Assembly: GCA_021202835.1 (NCBI GenBank)
Contig: JAJQCI010000286.1
Location: forward strand, 1 to 9,270
Source of the DNA: Clostridiales bacterium
GTDB taxonomy: Bacteria > Bacillota > Clostridia > Lachnospirales > CAG-274
Reading direction: 5' to 3'
DNA length: 9,270 nucleotides
Positions 1 to 6,514 of this stretch are shown piece by piece. Under the pieces are notes generated by a model. It was not told where the DNA came from. It searched no databases and saw nothing but the letters and a program-made list of their open reading frames with translations. The position numbers and the translations under genes were made by a program. The first letter of the stretch is position 1, and each line of letters starts with the position of its first letter.

Positions 1-84
1 TTCATATATATCCTCAAGCTTGCGTACCCTTTCAGTTGAAATTTTGCACTTGCCGATTTCTTTCAAATATTCTTTTTTAGTCAT
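1..84 (-). CDS. Start of a small protein downstream of the HNH nuclease, possible immunity protein (partial)
   Basis: Only the first 28 codons are in the window; the gene runs off the left edge. It begins with ATG at 84 and reads MTKKEYLKEIGKCKI, then STERVRKLEDIYE, which looks like two charged amphipathic helices. A perfect AGGAGG lies 8 bases upstream. The start is one base after the TAA of the HNH gene, so the two are almost certainly translationally coupled. Position directly behind an HNH toxin-like gene is where immunity genes sit in polymorphic-toxin loci, and the helix-rich, Leu/Glu-rich opening resembles the N-terminus of SUKH (SMI1/KNR4) immunity proteins. That family call is an inference from position and style; 28 residues do not prove it. 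It could equally be another small operon protein. Confidence 0.6.
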   Translation of the reverse strand, partial: MTKKEYLKEIGKCKISTERVRKLEDIYE

Positions 85-85
85 T

Positions 86-652
86 TTATCTGCCTCCTAA
101 CATTGTATCCAGCTTGCTGTAAGGGCTGTCAGGTGAATGTATTCCCTGTTTGTCATAATGCTCATTAGCGTGCAGAGGGGTTATATTGTCAACCTCATTT
201 TTACCGCCCATACTCAAAGGCTGAATATGATGTGCATCATAATCTCCTCCGGCTTGTCTTATAATCTTTCCGTTTGCAGAATACACATCCTCCTCATACT
301 TGGGCCATTCCTGTCCGTTTTTAGTTTCCCATTGGCTTTTCAAATCGCCTTTTATATCGTTAAACTCTTCACGTTTTTCGGCAACTTCCTCAGGTGATAA
401 TTTTTCCAAATCAGATGCTTCAATAGGATTTTCGGGAAGAGTTTCGGGACAATCGGAGCGATTTTGCAAATCATCATAATAATCATTTAAAACTTCCTTC
501 AAATCGTTCTCCTGAACATCTGCAGGAGATTCACCGTAATCATCGGAAAACATTTTTTCAAATGTATCCTTTGCTTCGGGATCTACTTCTATTTTAGACT
601 CCGGAGTTTCAATATTTTCCAAACCTTCTAATGCCAAACCTTTGCCTAACAT
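86..652 (-). CDS. Small acidic HNH endonuclease, toxin-like effector
   Basis: A 188-residue protein whose C-terminal third carries an HNH (beta-beta-alpha-metal) nuclease motif: DAHHIQPLSMGG (residues 139-150) with the His pair at 141-142, Asn at 156 and His at 161 and 165 in DNITPLHANEH. The HH-x2-P-x3-GG, N, PL-x4-H pattern is typical of HNH domains at the ends of bacterial polymorphic toxins. Residues 1-105 are strongly acidic and helical, with no signal peptide, membrane segment or known trafficking domain. They may be a binding or adaptor region for the upstream ATPase (inference). The ATG is fixed by an in-frame TAA immediately before it. AGGGGG lies 10 bases upstream and a weaker TAAGG closer. 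It starts 16 bases after the HerA-like gene and ends 1 base before the next gene. DNA is the likely substrate; RNA cannot be excluded. Confidence 0.85.
   Translation of the reverse strand: MLGKGLALEGLENIETPESKIEVDPEAKDTFEKMFSDDYGESPADVQENDLKEVLNDYYDDLQNRSDCPETLPENPIEASDLEKLSPEEVAEKREEFNDIKGDLKSQWETKNGQEWPKYEEDVYSANGKIIRQAGGDYDAHHIQPLSMGGKNEVDNITPLHANEHYDKQGIHSPDSPYSKLDTMLGGR
93..98 (-). promoter_or_regulatory. Ribosome binding site inside the HNH gene's last codons
   Basis: AGGAGG on the minus strand, 8 bases before the ATG at 84. It lies within the codons for the C-terminal Leu-Gly-Gly-Arg of the HNH protein, so ribosomes ending on the HNH gene uncover or occupy it. This fixes the start of the next gene and suggests the two proteins are made in matched amounts. 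Confidence 0.8.
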
Positions 653-668
653 TTATGCCTTACCCCCT

Positions 669-3600
669 TTATTTTTTTATATATTTAAAGAACTCATTAT
701 AAAGTTCAGATGACAAATTATTTTTCTTGGTCTCGTTGAACTCGTTTACTATTATGCTGAGTATTTTATCTCTTTCTGTCTTTTCAAGCTGTGAAATATC
801 CGGCTCCAAAGCCTCAAGCATTAAATCATACCATAAGCCCATATTTTTTCTTTCGGCGTTTGATAATCCCAAAGCAGTTTCCGAATTGAAAACACCGTAG
901 ATGATTTTGCTTCTGAGATTTTTGATTTTATCAATGCTTTCCTCTTTTATAAACCTGAAAATATTTGCCTTTGTTTCTGCCGTAAGCTGCATTTTGTAAA
1001 CAGAGTTTTCGAGCTTTTTGATCTCATTTTTATCAAAACCGAACTTTTCATATGCAGGCTGAAGTATATATTTAATTAATTTTGCTTTTTGTTTATTATC
1101 GTAATCTTTATCTGAAATACGGTGTGAATACTTAAAATCTTCACCGTTTTCATTCTTAAATTCTTTTACCTTGCAAAGCACAGGCTCAAGCCAGTTATTT
1201 TGATAAACTGCCGCAACACCTGTTTCGAGCTTGGTAAGCTCTGTGATTTGGTCGTCATTAAGGGCGGCGGCCTTACCCACAAGCTCTCTGTCGGAAAGGT
1301 CGGGAAGTCTTAATATAATCTTGGTATTTGTGTTTCTGATAACGGACATATCAAGAAGTCCCGGAGACTGGTCAGCTATTATAAAGCCTTCTCCGTAGGT
1401 TCTCATTTCGGCTATGGAGTTGGCAAGCATTTCAACGGATTTGCCCAAAAGGTTTGATGTTTCGGAAGACTGTTCTGTTGAGGTGCGCTTGAGAAGATTG
1501 TGGGCTTCTTCAAGAACCGTTAAGTGTCTGAGTTTCATGTTGCTTTCAGCTCTCTCCGACATTCTGTATTCCTGCATTTTCATAACAAGCAGACCCATAA
1601 TAAGAGATTTTGTTTCCGTTGAACCTACTCTGCTTAAATCAACAATAACATTCTTATCATATAATTCCTCATTGGAAAGCTCATTTGCGGTAAAAATCTG
1701 ACTGTAAAGGCCGTTTGTCAAAGACTTAACTCTCGTACACAGTGCACCCGTATAATCTCCCTTGCTGTCGGAAGAATACTTCGATTCTTCCATAACAATG
1801 TTAATCTGCTGTAAAACGTCAACAAACCCCGGATAGAGTTTAACGCCCTCATCACTTACATATTTACACTCCGATTCATTTAAGTCCCAGCCTGCCTTAA
1901 TATAAGCTCTCTCAACTGCGTCCTTCAGAACTGCCGGCATAGCCGCATACATGGGCCAACAGACATTGAATATTTCAATAAGCCTGTCTATATGCTCTAA
2001 AACATGAACATCTTCGGGAAAGCTGAAAGGATTTATTCTCAGCAAGTCGGTCTTTTTGTTGTTTGTGCCGTAAACACTTACGTTTTTTCTGCCACCGAAA
2101 ACGTCCTTGTATTCGCCCTTTGCCGGCTCAATAACAAGGAAATTTACACCCTGCTTGTCCGCTTCTTCTAATATGTGGTAAACCGTATTTGACTTGCCCG
2201 AACCTGTTGAACCGGTAATAAAGGTATGAGATGCAAGTCCTTCAATGTTTAAATTCACATTTGAACCTGTTTCAACCTGACCCATATGATATACCTTACC
2301 GAGCTTTATTTCTCGTGAATCTTCAGAAGCCTTGAGCCCTTTGTCCGTCACGTTTCTGCCGAACTCTGCGTGTTCTATAACGGGAAGTCCGTAAACAGAA
2401 CGTGTAGGTAAGCCTAAATGCAAGGGAAGCTCCATACCGCTGACAATCGTACCGGCAGTATAGGCTATAAAATCCTCGCCCGATTTTATTTCATCTGAAA
2501 GGGGCATAGCAAATATGGGGTGAACAAACCTTTTCAGATAGTTCTTCATAGCGGAAATCTTATCTTTTTCTTTCCAAGAATTGATAGCCCCGCTTTCCAC
2601 AGACGAACCTTCACCTATCATAAGCGCCCTGTATGTATTGGCTGCCAAAAGACTGCTTTCCTGTTTAGCCGCCAAAAAATATGCTCCGCAGCTGTAAGCG
2701 CCGTAGTCCTCGCCTTCCTGCGTTCTTTTAAGCTGTTCTTCAATACGTTTAAGCATTTCCTGAATGGGCTTGTTTGTGTTCTCAATTTGGAGAGTTCTGC
2801 CTGTTCCCGTTGTGTCCGTTGTTCCTTTTGTACTGGTTGAGCTTTTACCTTTGGTGTCAATATAAGTTGTTCCGGCGGAATCGGTATCGGCTTTTCCTCG
2901 GTTTACCGCACCGAACAAGCCGAGAGTTTTGCCTATTGAGCTTACAACACCGCTTGCGGTGGAAGCTCCTCTTAATGCGCCACCAATAGCTCCTGCGGCT
3001 GCCAGTGCTCCGCCCACAACAGGGGCAGCAACAGCTACAGCTGTTCCGATTACGCTTAATGCACCGCCTACTCTTGAAACTCCTGTGGGAGAGGAAATTG
3101 ATGAAGAAGTTCCCGAACTGGTTGAACCGCCAAAGTTAAGCCCCATACTCCAGCCGGAGCTGTTTGTGTGAGCCTGTGTGGAATTTGTTCCTTCCGAAAT
3201 GGATTCTGAAATGCCTTCGCTCAAGCTTTCCATAACGGCTCTGCTTTCATTTTCATTGTATGACCATACACTTTTGCCGAAAGATGAAAGAGTGCTGTAT
3301 AAATTTTCATATCCGTTTCTTATCAAAGCCTGTTCGTCTCCCGAAATAGGCTCTGCGATAAATACAGTGGTATATGCATTTCCTCTCATTGTGTCAATAA
3401 ATCTTTCAATACCCTGAATAAAAGACTTTTCTTCCGTTTTTGACTTATCTCTCGCCGAAGCAACACAGGAAACAGACGATATATTTTTAATGTGATTTCC
3501 GAAAATTTCATCAATTATTTTCTGCATACCTTCCTGTGACGGTATATCGCTGATTTTCGTGCCGGGGAAGTTGCTTTTTATTCCGTTTTTGAGGGTTTTA

Positions 3601-3962
3601 AAAGATGTGGTTAAATTTGGTCTGTCTTCGCCGTTGTTTCTGACACCCATATATATTTTTGCCGGAGCATTGTTGCTTTCAACATCAACAATTACAGCGA
3701 CACTGCACCCCAACAGCATACTTGCATGATAAACAGTTGACAGCTTTTGAAAAATGTCCTCTCCTTTTTTACAGGTCAGTTCTTCAATCTGAAAAAACCT
3801 CAAACAGCTCGCCGCATCTTCGTCAAGCAAAGCCGGAGTAGGCTCAACCAAGGGATAATTTTCAAGATCAGCAAGATATCTCTTATAAACAGTATGCTGT
3901 GCCAGCCCGAGAGCTTTGTTAAGTTCATTATAGCTTCTTACATCTAAAGTGTTATTGTCCAT
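669..3962 (-). CDS. HerA/FtsK-like P-loop ATPase with hydrophobic Gly/Ala-rich insert
   Basis: A 1097-residue protein. Its ATPase core spans roughly residues 550-930: Walker A GSTGSGKS (584-591), Walker B LTVLEEAHN (814-822, with Glu where HerA usually has Asp), and a third motif IIADQSPGLLD (861-871) leading to KIILRLPD with an Arg at 885. This order and spacing fit the HerA (DUF87) branch of the HerA/FtsK family, hexameric motors that move DNA or, in VirB4-type relatives, drive protein or DNA export. Residues 1-235 are an unrecognised alpha/beta region. Residues 240-295 are Ser/Gly-rich; 296-350 form a Gly/Ala/Val-rich hydrophobic stretch resembling a glycine zipper; 353-391 are Ser/Thr/Gly-rich. 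The C-terminus (950-1097) is helical and Lys/Glu-rich. AGGAGG with 6-base spacing fixes the ATG. The hydrophobic insert suggests membrane contact, unlike classical soluble HerA. The family call is firm; the cellular role is inferred. Confidence 0.9.
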   Translation of the reverse strand: MDNNTLDVRSYNELNKALGLAQHTVYKRYLADLENYPLVEPTPALLDEDAASCLRFFQIEELTCKKGEDIFQKLSTVYHASMLLGCSVAVIVDVESNNAPAKIYMGVRNNGEDRPNLTTSFKTLKNGIKSNFPGTKISDIPSQEGMQKIIDEIFGNHIKNISSVSCVASARDKSKTEEKSFIQGIERFIDTMRGNAYTTVFIAEPISGDEQALIRNGYENLYSTLSSFGKSVWSYNENESRAVMESLSEGISESISEGTNSTQAHTNSSGWSMGLNFGGSTSSGTSSSISSPTGVSRVGGALSVIGTAVAVAAPVVGGALAAAGAIGGALRGASTASGVVSSIGKTLGLFGAVNRGKADTDSAGTTYIDTKGKSSTSTKGTTDTTGTGRTLQIENTNKPIQEMLKRIEEQLKRTQEGEDYGAYSCGAYFLAAKQESSLLAANTYRALMIGEGSSVESGAINSWKEKDKISAMKNYLKRFVHPIFAMPLSDEIKSGEDFIAYTAGTIVSGMELPLHLGLPTRSVYGLPVIEHAEFGRNVTDKGLKASEDSREIKLGKVYHMGQVETGSNVNLNIEGLASHTFITGSTGSGKSNTVYHILEEADKQGVNFLVIEPAKGEYKDVFGGRKNVSVYGTNNKKTDLLRINPFSFPEDVHVLEHIDRLIEIFNVCWPMYAAMPAVLKDAVERAYIKAGWDLNESECKYVSDEGVKLYPGFVDVLQQINIVMEESKYSSDSKGDYTGALCTRVKSLTNGLYSQIFTANELSNEELYDKNVIVDLSRVGSTETKSLIMGLLVMKMQEYRMSERAESNMKLRHLTVLEEAHNLLKRTSTEQSSETSNLLGKSVEMLANSIAEMRTYGEGFIIADQSPGLLDMSVIRNTNTKIILRLPDLSDRELVGKAAALNDDQITELTKLETGVAAVYQNNWLEPVLCKVKEFKNENGEDFKYSHRISDKDYDNKQKAKLIKYILQPAYEKFGFDKNEIKKLENSVYKMQLTAETKANIFRFIKEESIDKIKNLRSKIIYGVFNSETALGLSNAERKNMGLWYDLMLEALEPDISQLEKTERDKILSIIVNEFNETKKNNLSSELYNEFFKYIKK

Positions 3963-3968
3963 TTTTTA

Positions 3969-3974
3969 CCTCCT
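3969..3974 (-). promoter_or_regulatory. Strong ribosome binding site of the HerA-like gene
   Basis: AGGAGG on the minus strand with a 6-base spacer to the ATG at 3962. It is the best-matched site in the operon and decides the start. It lies in the 47-base gap left after the ancestral stop codon of Sel1 protein B. Confidence 0.8.
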
Positions 3975-4009
3975 AACTTCCTTCAAAATCACATTGCTTC
4001 TTTATAGCG

Positions 4010-4075
4010 TTAATAACCTATATTTTTAAGTTTGTTCTCCGCTTTTTCGTTTCCGTTTTCGGCGGCTTTTTCATA
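4010..4075 (-). pseudogene. Lost C-terminal tail of Sel1 protein B
   Basis: After the TGA at 4078-4076 the same frame continues as YEKAAENGNE, then KAENKLKNIGY, and ends at TAA (4012-4010). This is the second helix of a Sel1 repeat plus a short cap. The repeat consensus in this protein is EA(V/I)KWYRKAAEQG, so the TGA falls exactly on the conserved Trp (TGG). A single G-to-A change therefore explains the early stop. These 66 bases are untranslated unless the stop is read through. Confidence 0.8.
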
Positions 4076-6427
4076 TCATTCAATAGCCTTTGATAAATTC
4101 TGATTTACACCTTTTCCGGTTTCGTAGAATTCACCTATTAAATACTGAGCTTCGTCATGATCGTTTTCAGCTGCCATTTCAAGCCATTTTGCACTTTCTT
4201 TATAGTTCCATACCAAAAAGCTTTTATAATAACAGCCTAAATTGTATTGTGCATTCGAATTTCCCTGTTCTGCCGATGCTTTATACCATTTTACAGCTTC
4301 ATCATAACTTATTTTTACTCCGTATCCGTTTTCATAACAAACACCGAGCATGTTTTGAGCCGTACTGCTTCCGTCTTCGGCAGCAATGGTAAACCATTCT
4401 ACTGCTGTTTGGTAATCCCTTCTTCCGGATTTTGTTTTGCCGTCGAAATACATTGCTCCCACAAGGTAGGCAGAATAACTTTCTCCGCCGTAATATGCTT
4501 CCTTATACCATTTTTCCGCTTCTCCGTAGTCTTGATTATGAAAATAAAGATGCCCCAATTCAATTTTCGCATCGGAATTGCCGTTTTCAGCCGCCATTTT
4601 ATACCACTTTATTGCTTCTCTTTCATTTTTTTCCACACCATATCCGCCACTATAGCAATTACCGAGATTATACATTGCTTCATCATCCGGAGTTTCATTT
4701 TCAACAGCCATTTTATACCATCTCACTGCTTCTTCTTCATCATAGTCTTCCATGCCATATCCGTTTTGATAGAATTCTCCAACTCTGTTTTGAGCTCCTG
4801 AATGACCTTGTTCGGCAGATTTCCTGTACCATTTTAAAGCCTCAGCCATTGCTTCATCATAACCTAAAGGCATATCTCTTTCTTTATAAAGCTGCTCGGC
4901 AAAAATATACTGTATATACATATCTCCCGATTCGGCAGCCTTCCTATACCAATATAATGCCTTATTGACATCTTTTTTTACTCCGCTTCCGTCTTGATAA
5001 GCAAATGCTAAGCTTTCCTGTGCTTTTGCATAATCCTGCTCAGCAGCTTTCATATACCATTTTACTGCTTCTGCCTTGTTTTCTCTGACACCATATCCGT
5101 AATTATAACAATCGCCCAATTCATACTGGGCTTCATCATAACCCTGTTCGGCAGACTTTCTATACCAATTTACAGCTTCTTTTTTATCTTCATTTACCCC
5201 ATCGCCGTAAAAGTAGCAATCTCCTAAACAACATTGCGCTAAATCATTTCCCTGTTCAGCCGACTTTCTATACCAATTTACAGCTTCCTTATAATCTTTA
5301 TCAATACCCATTCCGTCAAAATAACAACCACCTAAATAACATTGTGCAAATTCATCACCTTGCTCGGCAGCCTTTCTGAACCATTTTACGGCTTCCTTAT
5401 AATTTTCATCTACTCCATTTCCATCAATATAACATTCTCCGAGTTTGCATTGAGCTTCTGAATTTCCGCTTTCGGCTAATTTGATAATTCTGTTCAGTGA
5501 TTCCTTATTGTTAGGGTCAATATCTAAATCATCTGAATTAACCTCAAATAATTTTTCGCGTGCAGCCATATATCCGTTTTCATCGGCTTTTTTGAGCCAA
5601 TATTCAGCTTTTTCTCTGTCTTCTCTGACACCTTCGCCTATCAAATACATTGAACCCAGTCTATACTGAGCTTCAGCACATCCGGCTTTTGCAGATGCTT
5701 CAAACAATTTTACAGCTTCTTTGAAATTTTGTCTTACACCCTTGCCCTCTGCATAGCATACCGCCATCTTGCATTGTGCTTCCATGTCTCTGCTTATATC
5801 TATGCCGTCAATCCAACGAAGGGCTTCTCTTACATTCTGATTAACTCCCAAACCGTCTATGTATATTTCAAACAGCTTTATTTTTGAAGCTTCGTCACCC
5901 TGTTCAGCCGCTTTTTCAAAATAGTCAAGTGCATTTGAGATTGCATCATCGGTATCTATTTTGATGCCAATGTCAATTCCCTTATAGCAGTTTAAATAAT
6001 ACTCTCCCACCTTATACTGAGCTTCAACGGAATTTCCGTAATCGGCGGCATTTATATAGCAGTTAAGAGCTTTTTTATACAGACCTCTGTGTTCTGCCTT
6101 TCTTGCATCTGCCAAATTTCTCTCGGCAACGTCATCTGTTTCAAGACCGTCGGCACTGCTTCCGAAGCCCAGTTTGCCTATACAATCCTCAAAAATATGC
6201 TTGCTTTCTTTAGGTCCTTGAAATTCAAAACTTATCGATGCATTCCTATCGTCAATAAACTTTTGTATTTCAGTAATCAAGCCTTCCCAGCCGTCTCTGC
6301 CGCCCGATGGAGAAAACCAGTCTCTGATGGGCTTGTCTTCAATAGCAAAAACATCCATATCAACCCCGTCAACCGTAACTGACTCCAACATATCCGAATA
6401 AATTATTACAACTCTTACCTTTGACAT
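4076..6427 (-). CDS. Sel1-repeat scaffold protein B with shared N-terminal domain (C-terminus truncated)
   Basis: A 783-residue protein. Residues 1-90 form a beta-rich domain with the motif EDKPIRDWFSPSGGRDGW (30-47), followed by GLITEIQKFIDD and a FEFQGPKE strand; the same domain begins its upstream paralogue, and I do not recognise it as a named family. From about residue 105 to the end come roughly 18 Sel1-like repeats of about 36 residues (pattern AQYxLGxCYxxGxGVxxxxxEAVKWYRKAAEQG), which build a right-handed alpha-solenoid used for protein-protein binding. There is no signal peptide or membrane segment, so it is probably cytoplasmic. The start ATG has GGAGGT 5 bases upstream. It sits between its paralogue and the HerA-like ATPase, suggesting a scaffold or adaptor for that motor or its nuclease (inference). 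The last repeat is cut by a nonsense TGA at a conserved Trp, removing 22 residues. Most of the solenoid remains, so it is probably still functional. Confidence 0.9.
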   Translation of the reverse strand: MSKVRVVIIYSDMLESVTVDGVDMDVFAIEDKPIRDWFSPSGGRDGWEGLITEIQKFIDDRNASISFEFQGPKESKHIFEDCIGKLGFGSSADGLETDDVAERNLADARKAEHRGLYKKALNCYINAADYGNSVEAQYKVGEYYLNCYKGIDIGIKIDTDDAISNALDYFEKAAEQGDEASKIKLFEIYIDGLGVNQNVREALRWIDGIDISRDMEAQCKMAVCYAEGKGVRQNFKEAVKLFEASAKAGCAEAQYRLGSMYLIGEGVREDREKAEYWLKKADENGYMAAREKLFEVNSDDLDIDPNNKESLNRIIKLAESGNSEAQCKLGECYIDGNGVDENYKEAVKWFRKAAEQGDEFAQCYLGGCYFDGMGIDKDYKEAVNWYRKSAEQGNDLAQCCLGDCYFYGDGVNEDKKEAVNWYRKSAEQGYDEAQYELGDCYNYGYGVRENKAEAVKWYMKAAEQDYAKAQESLAFAYQDGSGVKKDVNKALYWYRKAAESGDMYIQYIFAEQLYKERDMPLGYDEAMAEALKWYRKSAEQGHSGAQNRVGEFYQNGYGMEDYDEEEAVRWYKMAVENETPDDEAMYNLGNCYSGGYGVEKNEREAIKWYKMAAENGNSDAKIELGHLYFHNQDYGEAEKWYKEAYYGGESYSAYLVGAMYFDGKTKSGRRDYQTAVEWFTIAAEDGSSTAQNMLGVCYENGYGVKISYDEAVKWYKASAEQGNSNAQYNLGCYYKSFLVWNYKESAKWLEMAAENDHDEAQYLIGEFYETGKGVNQNLSKAIE
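5154..5287 (-). repeat. Near-identical tandem Sel1 repeat units at DNA level
   Basis: A 26-base stretch at 5154-5179 recurs exactly at 5262-5287, a period of 108 bases, or one 36-residue Sel1 unit. Both encode the EAVNWYRKSAEQG helix, and flanking bases are also similar. Other repeats in the gene have drifted much further apart, so these two units look like a recent duplication or gene-conversion pair. Confidence 0.75.
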
Positions 6428-6470
6428 ATTATACCTCCGCTTAAAACTATAATGTTTATAAATAATCCAA

Positions 6471-6514
6471 AAGCCTTAAATCATCATTATTCTCAATGAT
6501 ATTCATGAAGGCTT
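6471..6514 (-). other. Intercistronic stem-loop between the two Sel1 genes
   Basis: On the minus strand AAGCCTT (6514-6508) and AAGGCTT (6477-6471) are perfect complements. Between them ATCATT and AATGAT form a second 6-base stem with the loop GAGAAT. The 5' arm covers the last codons and stop of Sel1 protein A. Only a short T run follows, so it is a poor intrinsic terminator. An mRNA-processing or stability hairpin, or a weak attenuator that lowers expression of downstream genes, is more likely. Chance formation in A+T-rich sequence is possible. Confidence 0.35.

Noticed and set aside
4076..4078. TGA decoded as tryptophan (alternative genetic code)
   Set aside because: All other Trp codons that I checked in the window are TGG, and Sel1 protein A ends naturally at a TGA, so a standard-code nonsense mutation is simpler.
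4247..4801. Plus-strand open frame of 184 codons opposite Sel1 protein B
   Set aside because: It is Phe/Ile/Cys-rich, has no ribosome binding site, and mirrors the repeat codons of the real gene on the other strand. The same applies to the plus-strand frames at 4432-4968, 2520-2840, 2929-3171 and 137-397.
6428..6470. Internal promoter between the two Sel1 genes
   Set aside because: TATAGT and TATAAA-like hexamers are present, but no convincing -35 box lies at 16-18 bases. TATAAT just before the ATG at 6427 is the spacer after the ribosome site. The A+T-rich gap explains them.
6471..6514. Intrinsic terminator after Sel1 protein A
   Set aside because: The stem is interrupted, low in GC, and followed by only a short T run, so efficient termination is unlikely. 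Kept only as a possible processing hairpin.
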